A DNA stretch of 64,000 nucleotides. Origin: Halobacillus_B rhizosphaerae. Its GTDB lineage: Bacteria > Bacillota > Bacilli > Bacillales > Halobacillaceae. Positions within the stretch are counted from its first letter, which is position 1; every line of letters starts with the position of its first letter. Below the pieces are notes generated by a model that saw only the letters and a program-made list of their open reading frames with translations, did not search any database and was not told the DNA's origin. The translations under genes were made by a program, and so were the position numbers. Shown piece after piece: positions 41,617-50,205 of the stretch. Location: assembly GCF_046719735.1 (NCBI RefSeq), contig NZ_JAUTWQ010000010.1, forward strand, positions 62,001-126,000, read 5' to 3'.

Positions 41617-42537
41617 ATGGAAAAAAAGCAAAAAATATACGATGAATTGCTAAAATTAGTAAAACCTGAAAACGTAAAAATGGATGAACTTCTTAAAGAT
41701 CACTTGTACACAAAACTTGGTGGAACGGCAGATTACTTTATCACACCTACAACTTTTGAAGAAGTTCAAAATGTGGTCAAATTCTCTAATGAAGCAAACG
41801 TCCCTTTTACTCTTCTTGGAAATGGTTCTAATTTAATTATTAAAGACGGCGGAATCCGAGGTATGGTCATTAACCTGAAACATTTAAATGACATCTCAGT
41901 GGACGGAGGCACACTAGTGGCCCAGAGCGGGGCGAGAATTATCGATGCTTCCCGTCATGCATTGAAGGAAAGGTTATCGGGTCTTGAATTTGCCTGTGGT
42001 ATTCCAGGTACTGTGGGCGGCGCTCTCTACATGAATGCGGGAGCCTACGGCGGAGAGATAAAAGATGTTTTAGATTATGCATATGTAGTAGATAAACAAG
42101 GAAACCTCGTGAAAAGGCTGGCTTCGGAACTCAATCTAGATTACCGTACAAGTAATATTCCTGACAGTGGCGATATAGTCCTTGAAGCTACTTTCCACTT
42201 ATCACCGGGTGAATACGAAGATATTAAATCTATGATGGATGATCTGACAAATAAGCGAGAGTCTAAACAGCCGCTGGAGTTTCCTTCTTGCGGGAGTGTT
42301 TTCAAACGACCGCCAGGCTATTTTGCCGGTAAATTAATTCAGGATAGTGACTTACAAGGGACAAATTTTGGTGGCGCAGAAGTTTCTACTAAACATGCTG
42401 GATTTATTGTCAATAAAGATAATGCCAGCACCTCAGATTACATTTCCCTGATTGAACACGTTCAGAAAACTGTGAAGGAAAAATTCGGGGTAGATCTGGA
42501 GAGAGAAGTAAGAATTATTGGAGAAGATCTCGAATAG
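41617..42537 (+). CDS. murB: UDP-N-acetylenolpyruvoylglucosamine reductase MurB
   Basis: A 306-residue flavoenzyme that makes UDP-N-acetylmuramate for the cell wall. FAD-binding GNGSNLIIKDGGIRG (69-82), the catalytic Ser S227 in CGSVFKRPPG, R177 in YRTS, and E297 near the end in LEREVRIIGE are all present. It is type II (no long insert), as in Gram-positive bacteria. It stands alone, away from the mur/fts cluster, and is followed by a strong terminator. The ribosome site (AGGA about nine bases before ATG) is weak. Confidence 0.95.
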   Translation: MEKKQKIYDELLKLVKPENVKMDELLKDHLYTKLGGTADYFITPTTFEEVQNVVKFSNEANVPFTLLGNGSNLIIKDGGIRGMVINLKHLNDISVDGGTLVAQSGARIIDASRHALKERLSGLEFACGIPGTVGGALYMNAGAYGGEIKDVLDYAYVVDKQGNLVKRLASELNLDYRTSNIPDSGDIVLEATFHLSPGEYEDIKSMMDDLTNKRESKQPLEFPSCGSVFKRPPGYFAGKLIQDSDLQGTNFGGAEVSTKHAGFIVNKDNASTSDYISLIEHVQKTVKEKFGVDLEREVRIIGEDLE

Positions 42538-42642
42538 AAAAAGCCAACAGATATCAGATTGTTTCACTACCACATCTGGTTATGCCGTAATAGTACCCGC
42601 AAGGTGGAGGCAGTGCCACTTCCTGTATCGCAATTATTAAAT

Positions 42643-42679
42643 CCGAACGATGATAAATCCATCATCGTTCGGTTTTTTT
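42643..42679 (+). terminator. Rho-independent terminator downstream of murB
   Basis: A 12-bp perfect stem (CCGAACGATGAT with ATCATCGTTCGG), a six-base loop, then seven T residues on the plus strand. It is 105 bases past the murB stop; the sequence between is discussed in findings. Confidence 0.92.
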
Positions 42680-42842
42680 GTCTTGCTTGAGCAGGGAGAT
42701 CCAGTTGGTTACAATGAAAGTATACGTATGTTTTCAAATTTATTATGAGGGCACCTTGGATGAACAAAAAAGAATGAATTTATCTGCACCTGGATTTGCC
42801 GCTGACGTTACATGGAACTGGAACTGTTTGGATGACGCTTTT

Positions 42843-43958
42843 TTACTGAATGGCTTCCGTAATTCGGTAATGATCAAGGTTAATCTCTGTTTTCTCACCC
42901 ATGGCAAGCTTTGCTAGCTGCTTCCCTAAAAATGGACCGCTAGTTAAACCCGATGCGCCAAGACCATTGGCAGCATACAGCCCTTTTACCCCCGCCACTT
43001 CTCCAATGACAGGTAATGACCCTGGAGTGAAGGGACGGAAACCTGTCTTCGTTTCTTCGTATGTACACTCTGCGAAACCAGGGGCCACTTTCAACGCTTT
43101 CTCCAACACCTGGTGGACTCCGCCCATTGTAACCCGCGTGTCTTTCCTATCATTTTCCTGGGTTGCGCCAACGACAATCTTCCCCTGCCCAAAAGCGAGA
43201 AAATATTGACCATAAGGAGGCATAACTACCGGCCAGCGGCTAGTATCTGTATCTGGAAGCCGCAAATGAACGATTTGAGCTTTTTGTGAGGTGATTTGAA
43301 CGGTTCTTCCTAAAGAAGCAAATAACTCCTTTGCCCAGACCCCTCCGGTGACAAGCACATGATCTGCATAATGGATAGATTGATCCCCTAATGTCATCCC
43401 TTTAACTCTACCATTTTCCGTTAAAAGCTCGGCATCACTATGAATAAATTCTGCTCCGTTTTTTTGTGCGCCTCGCAGCAGTGCATCCCGCAATGCTGCT
43501 CCATTGACTCGGGCACCTCCGCTAATATGTAAAGCGGCATATTCACCTGATAACGGTGGGAATAAGGCTTGCGTCTCTTCAATAGAGAGTTTCGAAATAT
43601 CGCCCATTTCCGGAACGGTTTTTCTTCTATCTTTTGCTAGAGCTAATTTATCATTAAGCATCGACTCTTTAGAAAAGATATTTATAGCCCCAACTTTGGA
43701 ATACCCCGTTTGTGTTTCCCCTTCTTCCTCCAATTCATGAATTAATGCCGGATAATATCTTGCCCCTTCTGTAACTAGATGATACCAGGCAGAATTCACT
43801 CGCTTAGTTAGCCAGGGACAAACGATGCCTGCCGCTGCCTCTGTAGCTTGACCAGCGTCGTTGCGATCAACAATCGTCACATCTGCCCCTTGTTTTGCCA
43901 AATGGTAAGCGGTTGATGCCCCAAGTATTCCGGCCCCTGCTACTATATACTTTTTCAT
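42843..43958 (-). CDS. FAD-dependent oxidoreductase (DadA/glycine oxidase-like)
   Basis: A 371-residue protein of the DAO superfamily. The N-terminal FAD motif is VAGAGILGASTAYHLA (about 6-21). A late GFRPFTPGSLPVIGE and GLGASGLTSGPFLGK complete the flavin site. Such enzymes oxidise D-amino acids, sarcosine or glycine; the substrate is open. The ATG at 43958 follows GGGAGGG; an in-frame start at 43985 lacks a site. It is a single gene convergent with murB. Confidence 0.9.
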   Translation of the reverse strand: MKKYIVAGAGILGASTAYHLAKQGADVTIVDRNDAGQATEAAAGIVCPWLTKRVNSAWYHLVTEGARYYPALIHELEEEGETQTGYSKVGAINIFSKESMLNDKLALAKDRRKTVPEMGDISKLSIEETQALFPPLSGEYAALHISGGARVNGAALRDALLRGAQKNGAEFIHSDAELLTENGRVKGMTLGDQSIHYADHVLVTGGVWAKELFASLGRTVQITSQKAQIVHLRLPDTDTSRWPVVMPPYGQYFLAFGQGKIVVGATQENDRKDTRVTMGGVHQVLEKALKVAPGFAECTYEETKTGFRPFTPGSLPVIGEVAGVKGLYAANGLGASGLTSGPFLGKQLAKLAMGEKTEINLDHYRITEAIQ

Positions 43959-44065
43959 AAAGTTCCCTCCCGCATTCATTATCAATTATTTTACTTGATC
44001 GCAGAGTGGGACTCAAATAAGACTCTATGAAGTTGGATAAAATAACCTGTTGCTCACAAGATTTA

Positions 44066-44701
44066 CTATCCCTTCATCCTATTGACAAAGGCAGCAAAAG
44101 AATCTAATTCAATTAAATTCTGGTTACAAACGGAGCTATCCTTACAAATATAGTTCCCTCTTTTTACAGTACCCTGCGAAGAACGATGTGTGGTAGCTGT
44201 GAACATTCCTACCTTTTCAAGTCCATTGCAGATCGAACAAATACCTGGCTGCCTGGATGGAGTAAATGCCCCTGAAAGGCCCGCAATATTACCTGCTTTT
44301 TGAAATACTATATACTTTCGATTAGAATTCAAATCATTCCATCCAAGATAAGATAATTCCAGGTGATTCACTTTACTTAAGTCAGGAACGTGCAGCTTCT
44401 TCACCTTAGGAAATAATTGTTTAAGTTCATCTTCGCTTAGTTCGGGAAAAGGAATGACATATTGTTTTAAACGCGATAAAAACAGGACTGCATCCGCTTG
44501 ATCCTCTACTTGCTGAATTTGATTAACCAATCCGCTTTGCACCTGATCCAGATTCTTGAACAATCCCACTGACTTTTCCTGGGTCATTGATTTTAATGCA
44601 TTCATGACACCTGTATCATTTACCGAAGAGTGGGCGTGAAGAAGATCGCTGGTCTTTTCTTTAATAAAATTATATTGGTCACTTCTTATAAAAGCATCCA
44701 A
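44066..44701 (-). CDS. EF-G-binding protein, FusB-like treble-clef zinc finger
   Basis: A 211-residue protein: an N-terminal helical bundle (about 1-80) and a C-terminal four-cysteine zinc finger, C155, C158, C186 and C192 (GICSICNG ... YICKDSSVCN). This is the FusB/Fbp family. FusB-type proteins bind elongation factor G and help release it from ribosomes, which gives fusidic acid resistance in staphylococci; chromosomal relatives in Bacillaceae are of unknown effect. It is one gene alone. AGGTTTT precedes the ATG. Confidence 0.85.
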   Translation of the reverse strand: MDAFIRSDQYNFIKEKTSDLLHAHSSVNDTGVMNALKSMTQEKSVGLFKNLDQVQSGLVNQIQQVEDQADAVLFLSRLKQYVIPFPELSEDELKQLFPKVKKLHVPDLSKVNHLELSYLGWNDLNSNRKYIVFQKAGNIAGLSGAFTPSRQPGICSICNGLEKVGMFTATTHRSSQGTVKRGNYICKDSSVCNQNLIELDSFAAFVNRMKG

Positions 44702-45042
44702 AATAAAACCTCCATTCTTACTTAATTATCACCTTCCGCTAATATCATAGACCATTCACGGCTGTCCATACTTCGTACCCTTCTGGTTTTTGCCCTAAAA
44801 CCTTGTGGTCATAACCGTGAATATTTATCATTCTACCTGACAAATGTATTCTCCTTCCACTCCAGAAGTTTTCAGCAATTTATGAAGGATTTCCAGCAGC
44901 TCGCGCCAATTTATTGGTCAGAATAAGATGGACAAAAAGAGGTTCAAATTTTTTTAGAATATTTTGATTTAGATGTTTAATCCTCTGAGAACTCGGTTAC
45001 ATAATAAATGTAAATAAAACCAAAAAAAGGAGACGGATAGCA
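44702..45042. other. Gene-poor stretch with possible gene remnants
   Basis: A 340-base gap. On the minus strand at 44745-44831 a 28-codon ATG frame and, overlapping its start by one base beyond the ATGA, a longer start-less frame (about 44828-44915) look partly coding but match nothing I know. I see no terminator here. Confidence 0.4.
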
Positions 45043-45231
45043 ATGGCAGATCGTTACAAAACTGGAGAAAAAGCACCTGAAAACGGAACGTATGAATTCG
45101 ATGGTTTAACAGATGGACGCAAAACCAGTAATCCTACAGATGATGAGAGTCAAATTAAGCTGCAAAGCGGCGACACATTCCCGCCTCTACGTTCAAGCAA
45201 AGAATCTGCTTACTGGAAGAAAGTAAAATAA
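45043..45231 (+). CDS. YjzC family small protein
   Basis: A 62-residue hydrophilic protein. The start MADRYKTGEKAPENGTYEF followed by QIKLQSGDTFPPLRS resembles YjzC, small Bacillaceae proteins of unknown function, some found in spores. AAGGAG precedes the ATG by about ten bases. It is a single-gene transcript with its own terminator. Confidence 0.75.
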   Translation: MADRYKTGEKAPENGTYEFDGLTDGRKTSNPTDDESQIKLQSGDTFPPLRSSKESAYWKKVK

Positions 45232-45241
45232 TATCAGACTT

Positions 45242-45286
45242 ACAGTGTGTCTATCCATACCGGAAGGGCGCACTGTTATTTTTTAT
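45242..45286 (+). terminator. Terminator after the YjzC-like gene
   Basis: ACAGTGTG pairs with CGCACTGT (one G-U pair) around a 19-base loop and is followed by six T residues on the plus strand. Confidence 0.65.
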
Positions 45287-45288
45287 AA

Positions 45289-45322
45289 AAAACTCAAGTT
45301 CCTTCATAGAAACTTGAGTTTT
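45289..45322 (-). terminator. Terminator after the DddP-like gene
   Basis: A 12-bp stem (AAAACTCAAGTT with AACTTGAGTTTT) with A/T runs on both sides, 15 bases past the M24 gene stop. Confidence 0.8.
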
Positions 45323-45337
45323 CAAGGAAGTATTTTG

Positions 45338-46552
45338 TTATTTTAAAAGTTTTTCTTCGAACGGATAATCCGAGAAATTTTCAACGCCATCTTTTGTAAT
45401 TAGAAGCTGTTCTTCAAGCTTTACCCCTTCATTACCCCCTTCAGCACCAATATAGCTTTCAACTGAGAGCACCATATTTTCCTGGATCGTTCCATTGTAT
45501 CCTTTTTCTTCAAAGTCCTGCGGGAATACAATGTACGGATATTCTCCGCTCAGTCCGGTCCCATGGGCCACTGTAAAGTAACGATTAGCAAAAAACTCGT
45601 CAGGGATTTTCCAGCTTTTCTCAGCGTATTCTTTAAAGGTCATTCCAGGTTTAAGCAAACTAATATTATGCTGAATTTGCTCATAAGCGGTTTGGTATAG
45701 ACGCTTTTGTTCGTCACTAGGTTCACTGTCTCCGCAGTAAAAAGTTCGGCTAATATCAGTAAAAAAACCAAATGGCCCGTTCATATCCGTATCAAAGGCG
45801 ACGAGTTCTCCTTCATCAATCACTTTATCACTGCACTCCTGGTACCAAGGATTGGTCCGATACCCAGAGCTCAGTAGTCTGGTTTCCACATAATCCCCTC
45901 CATGTGCAATATTTGTCTGATGAAGGTGGGACCAAAGTTCATTTTCAGTGATACCTGGCTTTAGAGCTTGCTGCATACGAATCATGCCTTCTTCAGCTGT
46001 ACGGACTGATATTTTCATAGCTTCAATTTCCTGCTGACTTTTTATACTTCTAGCATGCTCAACAGGTTCCTGTCCATCAACAACTTCCACTCCCAATTTA
46101 GCTAGTTCAATTGCTCCAACTGACGGAATGTAATCAACGGCTAGTTTCTTATTATCACCCGCATGCTGATTAAATAAATCAGCAATTTCTTTCGCCCATT
46201 TTTTCGCATTGTCATAAAGGTTTTCACCAGATGCCACATAAGATAATGTAGTTGCCGGCCGTACTTCATCTATCGTTTCTATTCCATCTGAAAGATGCTC
46301 ACAATTTGGAAAATCAAATAATGTTACGGGTCCTTCTGTTGGGATAAAAACATAGCGAGCTGGATTTCGAAGCATAAATACCTGCATGTTTCTACTGCCA
46401 GTAGCATACCTGAGGTTTACTGGATCAAAGATCACAATTCCTCCGTAACCTAAGGATTTCAACTGTTCTCTCACTCTTCCTAATCGATATTTACGCATAC
46501 GAACCAAATCAATTTGAGTTTTATCATGCCGGATGCTTGTTAACTTGCTCAT
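45338..46552 (-). CDS. DddP-like M24 family metalloenzyme
   Basis: A 404-residue pita-bread-fold protein: N-terminal creatinase-like half (about 15-165) and C-terminal M24 half (about 175-395). Stretches FDPVNLRYATGSRNMQ, GGDYVETRLLSSGYRTNPW and SVESYIGAEGG resemble DddP, an iron-dependent DMSP lyase. The metal ligands D254, D256, D266, H330, E365 and E380 have the same spacing as D295, D297, D307, H371, E406 and E421 of DddP, as I recall them. DddP Asp377, its proposed base, corresponds to G336 here (HGTGLSGEYP). So the fold and metal site are supported, but the reaction is not. Neighbours upstream are a GntR regulator and a BCCT transporter, suggesting an osmolyte-type substrate. Confidence 0.8.
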   Translation of the reverse strand: MSKLTSIRHDKTQIDLVRMRKYRLGRVREQLKSLGYGGIVIFDPVNLRYATGSRNMQVFMLRNPARYVFIPTEGPVTLFDFPNCEHLSDGIETIDEVRPATTLSYVASGENLYDNAKKWAKEIADLFNQHAGDNKKLAVDYIPSVGAIELAKLGVEVVDGQEPVEHARSIKSQQEIEAMKISVRTAEEGMIRMQQALKPGITENELWSHLHQTNIAHGGDYVETRLLSSGYRTNPWYQECSDKVIDEGELVAFDTDMNGPFGFFTDISRTFYCGDSEPSDEQKRLYQTAYEQIQHNISLLKPGMTFKEYAEKSWKIPDEFFANRYFTVAHGTGLSGEYPYIVFPQDFEEKGYNGTIQENMVLSVESYIGAEGGNEGVKLEEQLLITKDGVENFSDYPFEEKLLK

Positions 46553-46648
46553 TGTATTCCTCCTCGGTGAATATAAATAAATATTGCAAAGACGTCCTCC
46601 ACCTTAGATATTACAATAAGTGATAACTTGTTACAACACGTTGAGTGA

Positions 46649-47359
46649 TTATCGTCCGATTTCGACCTGGTAATGAAAGGAACGGGTAATGTATTTAGTA
46701 CGGCTATGCTCAATAGGCAGATCTTCCATTCCAATTGTTGTTCTAAGAATATCAACAAGTGCTTCCCCGGGAACCAGCCCTAACAAATCTGCTTCATACT
46801 GGGTAGCATTTGAAGCAGATACACTTTCTTTAATGTTTTTATAATGAATATTCTGCTCCCCCAGCTTTGGAAAAATATCGAATGCCCCTCCAGCTAATTC
46901 ACTAATCTTGTCGCTAATTTCCAGAGGTACATATAGCTGCTGGTACCCAATAGGGAGACCATCAGCTAACCTCAGCCTCTCCATGAAAAATACATCCTGA
47001 TCCGATTGCAGATTCAATTGACTTCTAGCATATTCATTCTTCTTCAATCTTTCTGCTCGCAGAACTTTTACAGCCATTTCACTTCCTGTCTCATGATGGA
47101 AGACTCCAGGATTACTCATGTTTTCCTGCGGGATTTCTCGAACTTTTGTTGGCGCACCTCGACGTGTCTCCAAAATTCCATTTTGTACAAGATCGCGTAT
47201 CGACTGACGAATTGTCGTCCGGCTAACGTTAAATAGTTCCATCAACTGACTCTCCGAAGGAATAGGTTTTCCCGGTTTCCAAATGCCTTGTCTAACATTG
47301 GTCACCATTTTATTCTTTATTTGCACATACAAAGGTAATTTTCTCTGTTTTCTAGTCAT
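46649..47359 (-). CDS. GntR family (HutC type) transcriptional regulator
   Basis: A 236-residue regulator: N-terminal winged helix (about 5-75, GKPIPSESQLMELFNVSRTT then RQSIRDLVQNGILETRRG) and C-terminal UTRA ligand-binding domain (about 95-230). It lies between the BCCT transporter and the DddP-like gene, all on one strand, and probably controls one or both. A small inverted repeat (TAAC-TT-GTTA, about 46623-46632) lies between it and the M24 gene. The effector could be the substrate of these proteins. Confidence 0.9.
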   Translation of the reverse strand: MTRKQRKLPLYVQIKNKMVTNVRQGIWKPGKPIPSESQLMELFNVSRTTIRQSIRDLVQNGILETRRGAPTKVREIPQENMSNPGVFHHETGSEMAVKVLRAERLKKNEYARSQLNLQSDQDVFFMERLRLADGLPIGYQQLYVPLEISDKISELAGGAFDIFPKLGEQNIHYKNIKESVSASNATQYEADLLGLVPGEALVDILRTTIGMEDLPIEHSRTKYITRSFHYQVEIGR

Positions 47360-47500
47360 GGGGTCACTCCTATTTGAACCAGGTTTCTCTATATTCTAAT
47401 CAAGTTCCATTCATCATGCCAATGTGTACCGCTAATTTTATAAGTCTTCTATCACTATTACATTCATTGAAACCTTCCAATACATATGTTACTCAAACAG

Positions 47501-47531
47501 AAACCCAGGAATTTTTTCAATTCCTGGGTTT
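47501..47531 (-). terminator. Rho-independent terminator after the BCCT gene
   Basis: A 13-bp perfect stem (AAACCCAGGAATT with AATTCCTGGGTTT) with a short loop. It ends the transporter message, so the GntR and M24 genes need their own promoter. Confidence 0.85.
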
Positions 47532-47536
47532 TCTAT

Positions 47537-49069
47537 TTACCCTTTGATAGTATAAGATTTCTTTTGAGATTTCCGCTCGCTTCTCTTCTTAGCTGCCAAC
47601 TCCTTCCTTGCTGTCTGATAGAAGGAAACCCCCATTAGAATAATAACAATCGAAAATGGCAGGGCAGCTATGATAAGAACATTCTGAAGACCTTGAGTAC
47701 CTCCGAAGTAAACGATAATCGCGGCCATTGCTGATAAAGTCAAACCCCAGATGATTTTCACCATACTAGAAGGGTTTAAGGATCCTTTTGTACTAAGCAT
47801 CCCAAGAACAAAAGTAGCGGAATCTGCTGAGGTAATGAAGAAGATAGCAATAACGAAAATAGTAATGAAAGACATAAGCGTTCCTAATGGATAGTATTGA
47901 AGCACCCCGAAAGTTGCTGTTTCCAAAGCATATTGGGAAATTTCAGCTATCCCATTTTGTTCAAGGTTTAAGGCAGAAACTCCAAATACGGCGAAGAATA
48001 TAAAACAAACAAGAGAAGGAACAAGCAATACTCCCAGCATAAATTCTTTAATCGTACGTCCACGGGAAATTCGCGCTATGAAGATGCCGACGAACGGAGA
48101 CCAAGAAACCCACCATGCCCAGTAAAAGATCGTCCAGTTATTAATCCAGGTTCGATGATCTTCACTTAAAGGGGCCATACGAAAACTCATATGGAAGAAG
48201 TTCGTTATATAACCTCCAAGTGTATTCGTAAACATATTTAAAATATATAATGTCGGGCCAACGATAAATAATAGAATAAGCAGCAGGAAGCCGAGTCCCA
48301 TATTAATGTTGCTTAAGTACTTTATTCCTTTGTTGATTCCAGACCATGCAGACATAATAAATAGAACGGTCGATACAGCTAATATTAATAATTGAAAGGC
48401 GTAGTTACTAGGGGTGTTAAAAAGGAAGGAAAGACCTTCATTAATCTGTGCTGATCCGAACCCCAGGGTAGCTGCTACTCCAACCACGGTTGCCACCACG
48501 GCTAATGTATCTACCAGCTTTCCAGCGATCCCATTCATACTCCTTTCTCCAAATAAAGGAACAAGGGTTGAACTAATCAAACCGGGGTATCCTTTATGGA
48601 ACTTAAAGTAAGAGAGCACCAGCGCAACCAACGCATAAACGGACCAGGCATGAATCCCCCAATGAAAGAAGGAGTATTGCAGCGATTCTTTAATCGCTTC
48701 GTCTGAACCCAGCTCTGCACCCGGACTACTTTTAAATGCATGAGAAATGGGCTCTGCTGTAGTCCAAAAGACCATCCCCATCCCCATTCCAGCACTGAAT
48801 AACATGGCAAACCAGGTAGGTAAATTAAAATCAGGAGTATCCTCTTCTTTTCCAAGCTTGATCTTTCCAAACCGTGAAAAAATCAGATAGATACAGAAAG
48901 TAAGCATAAGCATAACAATTAATAAGTAATACCATCCAAATTTCTCGGAAATAAAGCCGGTTATTTGGCTTGAAACTTTTTCTAAATTATCTGGACCGAT
49001 CACTCCCCAAATCACTACAGCTGTGCAAATAGATAGGGCGTACCAAAATACGGATGTTACATTTTTCAT
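47537..49069 (-). CDS. BCCT family betaine/carnitine/choline-type transporter
   Basis: A 510-residue transporter with about 12 hydrophobic segments. The substrate-path motif GMGMGMVFWTTAEP (about 90-103) and the aromatic box WTIFYWAWWVSWSPFVGIFIA (about 305-325, each half under twenty residues) are the hallmarks of the family that takes up glycine betaine, carnitine, choline or DMSP. The Gly-rich motif fits sodium coupling. The ATG at 49069 follows GAGGTGGA; an in-frame start at 49129 lacks a site. A basic C-terminal tail (AAKKRSERKSQKK) may sense osmotic state, as in BetP. It lies upstream of a GntR regulator and a DddP-like gene. Confidence 0.93.
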   Translation of the reverse strand: MKNVTSVFWYALSICTAVVIWGVIGPDNLEKVSSQITGFISEKFGWYYLLIVMLMLTFCIYLIFSRFGKIKLGKEEDTPDFNLPTWFAMLFSAGMGMGMVFWTTAEPISHAFKSSPGAELGSDEAIKESLQYSFFHWGIHAWSVYALVALVLSYFKFHKGYPGLISSTLVPLFGERSMNGIAGKLVDTLAVVATVVGVAATLGFGSAQINEGLSFLFNTPSNYAFQLLILAVSTVLFIMSAWSGINKGIKYLSNINMGLGFLLLILLFIVGPTLYILNMFTNTLGGYITNFFHMSFRMAPLSEDHRTWINNWTIFYWAWWVSWSPFVGIFIARISRGRTIKEFMLGVLLVPSLVCFIFFAVFGVSALNLEQNGIAEISQYALETATFGVLQYYPLGTLMSFITIFVIAIFFITSADSATFVLGMLSTKGSLNPSSMVKIIWGLTLSAMAAIIVYFGGTQGLQNVLIIAALPFSIVIILMGVSFYQTARKELAAKKRSERKSQKKSYTIKG

Positions 49070-49175
49070 AGCTCCACCTCTTGAATAAATAATTAGACAC
49101 CCTGCTTTAGGGACTTTATTCCATACCACTTTTAACCATTGAACAAACGCAATTGATGTTCAATCAGGAAACAAT

Positions 49176-49210
49176 GAACCCCGCAGCGATCCATATCCGC
49201 TGCGGGGTTC
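49176..49210 (-). terminator. Rho-independent terminator after the DUF1697 gene
   Basis: A 13-bp perfect stem (GAACCCCGCAGCG with CGCTGCGGGGTTC). The T run on the minus strand is weak, but the stem is strong. Confidence 0.75.
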
Positions 49211-49229
49211 GTAATATTTCTATAGAAGA

Positions 49230-49791
49230 CTAGTGCTCTTCAGCCATTTGGGCAAGCTTACTGATCGTTTTCCAATTTCTAATTGTAGCGGGCACATTCA
49301 TCTTAAGAAGATGATTCGCCAGTTTTGAGTTGCGAATGCTCTTACTAAAGAGAAGATACACATTCCTTCCATCGATATAACATCGATCATCCTCCGTTTG
49401 ATAAGATAGAAGCCAGTCTGTCTTTGTTTGAGCAGGCTCTTCCCCCAACAGCCCCACGTAAAGACTTTCGCCAGCAGATGTTAGCTGAGCTTGAGTAATA
49501 TCTTCATTCGTAAAAGGACACCGTTTTCTTACTCCTTTTATTTCCTCTTCAGTCCTTATCACCACTGGAACAGCTAAGTTAAAATCCGTTTGCAGTTTAG
49601 CTACAATCAACTTTACAAGGTTGTCTTCGTTTACATCCGAACGGAAAATGATGTTCCCGCTCTGGATATAGGTAACAACTTCCTGCAAGCCTGCCTCTTC
49701 TAAAGAATGTCTTAGTTCAGCCATTTTAATCTTATTTCTACCGCCTACATTAATCCCTCTAAGAAATGCCAGATACGTGGTCAGTTTTCAT
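49230..49791 (-). pseudogene. DUF1697 family protein with a frameshift near its start
   Basis: The body (164 codons from an ATG at 49724) is a DUF1697 protein (TYIQSGNIIF near 18, then CYIDGRNVYLLFSKS). Family members begin about 17-20 residues earlier with LRGINVGG. That stretch is present here (YLAFLRGINVGGRNKIK, 49725-49775), but the well-placed ATG at 49791 (AGGA eight bases upstream) is one base out of frame with it. The change lies between 49776 and 49791. A CTG at 49784 would give a normal N terminus (TTYLAFLRG) but is a rare start codon. Either a sequencing error, a frameshift, or CTG initiation. It follows the Xre gene by 16 bases. Confidence 0.75.
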
Positions 49792-49807
49792 CACTCATTT
49801 CCTGGTT

Positions 49808-50029
49808 TTAGTCTGAGAAACGATCAACATTCTCCTTCCCTTCAAATATAAATAACTCTTCAATAGAACAATGAAAAAGCTGCGCTAATTTATGAGCCAA
49901 CAAGAGAGAAGGATTGTATCGGCCTTTTTCAAGAGAAATAATCGTCTGTCTTGAAACATGAAGCTGCTCAGCCATGGCTTCCTGAGTTATGTTATAATCC
50001 ATGCGTTTATCTCTGATTAAATTCTTCAA
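49808..50029 (-). CDS. Xre family helix-turn-helix regulator
   Basis: A 73-residue protein that is almost only a Cro/C1-type helix-turn-helix (ITQEAMAEQLHVSRQTIISLEKG, split here as two helices, residues about 14-36). It probably represses its own promoter, which carries a perfect palindrome (50061-50076). It overlaps no other gene; the DUF1697 gene follows in the same operon. Confidence 0.88.
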   Translation of the reverse strand: MKNLIRDKRMDYNITQEAMAEQLHVSRQTIISLEKGRYNPSLLLAHKLAQLFHCSIEELFIFEGKENVDRFSD

Positions 50030-50060
50030 TCACTCACCTTCATCCTGAGCTCTGATTATT

Positions 50061-50094
50061 GTAAAGTCTACTTTACTTCTATAATCTATGTCAA
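50061..50094 (-). promoter_or_regulatory. Promoter with palindromic operator for the Xre gene
   Basis: TTGACA (50089-50094), 18 bases, then TAGACT (50065-50070) on the minus strand. The -10 lies in the perfect 16-base palindrome GTAAAGTCTACTTTAC (50061-50076), so binding there would block RNA polymerase. Autoregulation by the Xre protein is likely. Confidence 0.6.
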
Positions 50095-50205
50095 TTTCCT
50101 ACACCGCTATTCTTTAGAATTGTTAGAAGATACCCCTATCACTTTTTTCAGATGACCTTTATAATATATAAGGATGAACTATTGAAGGAAAAGGTGTTTT
50201 TAAAC

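Noticed and set aside
42678..42917. Plus-strand frame of 79 codons after murB
   Set aside because: No ribosome site, it reads through the C-terminal coding region of the convergent oxidoreductase and its composition is not protein-like.
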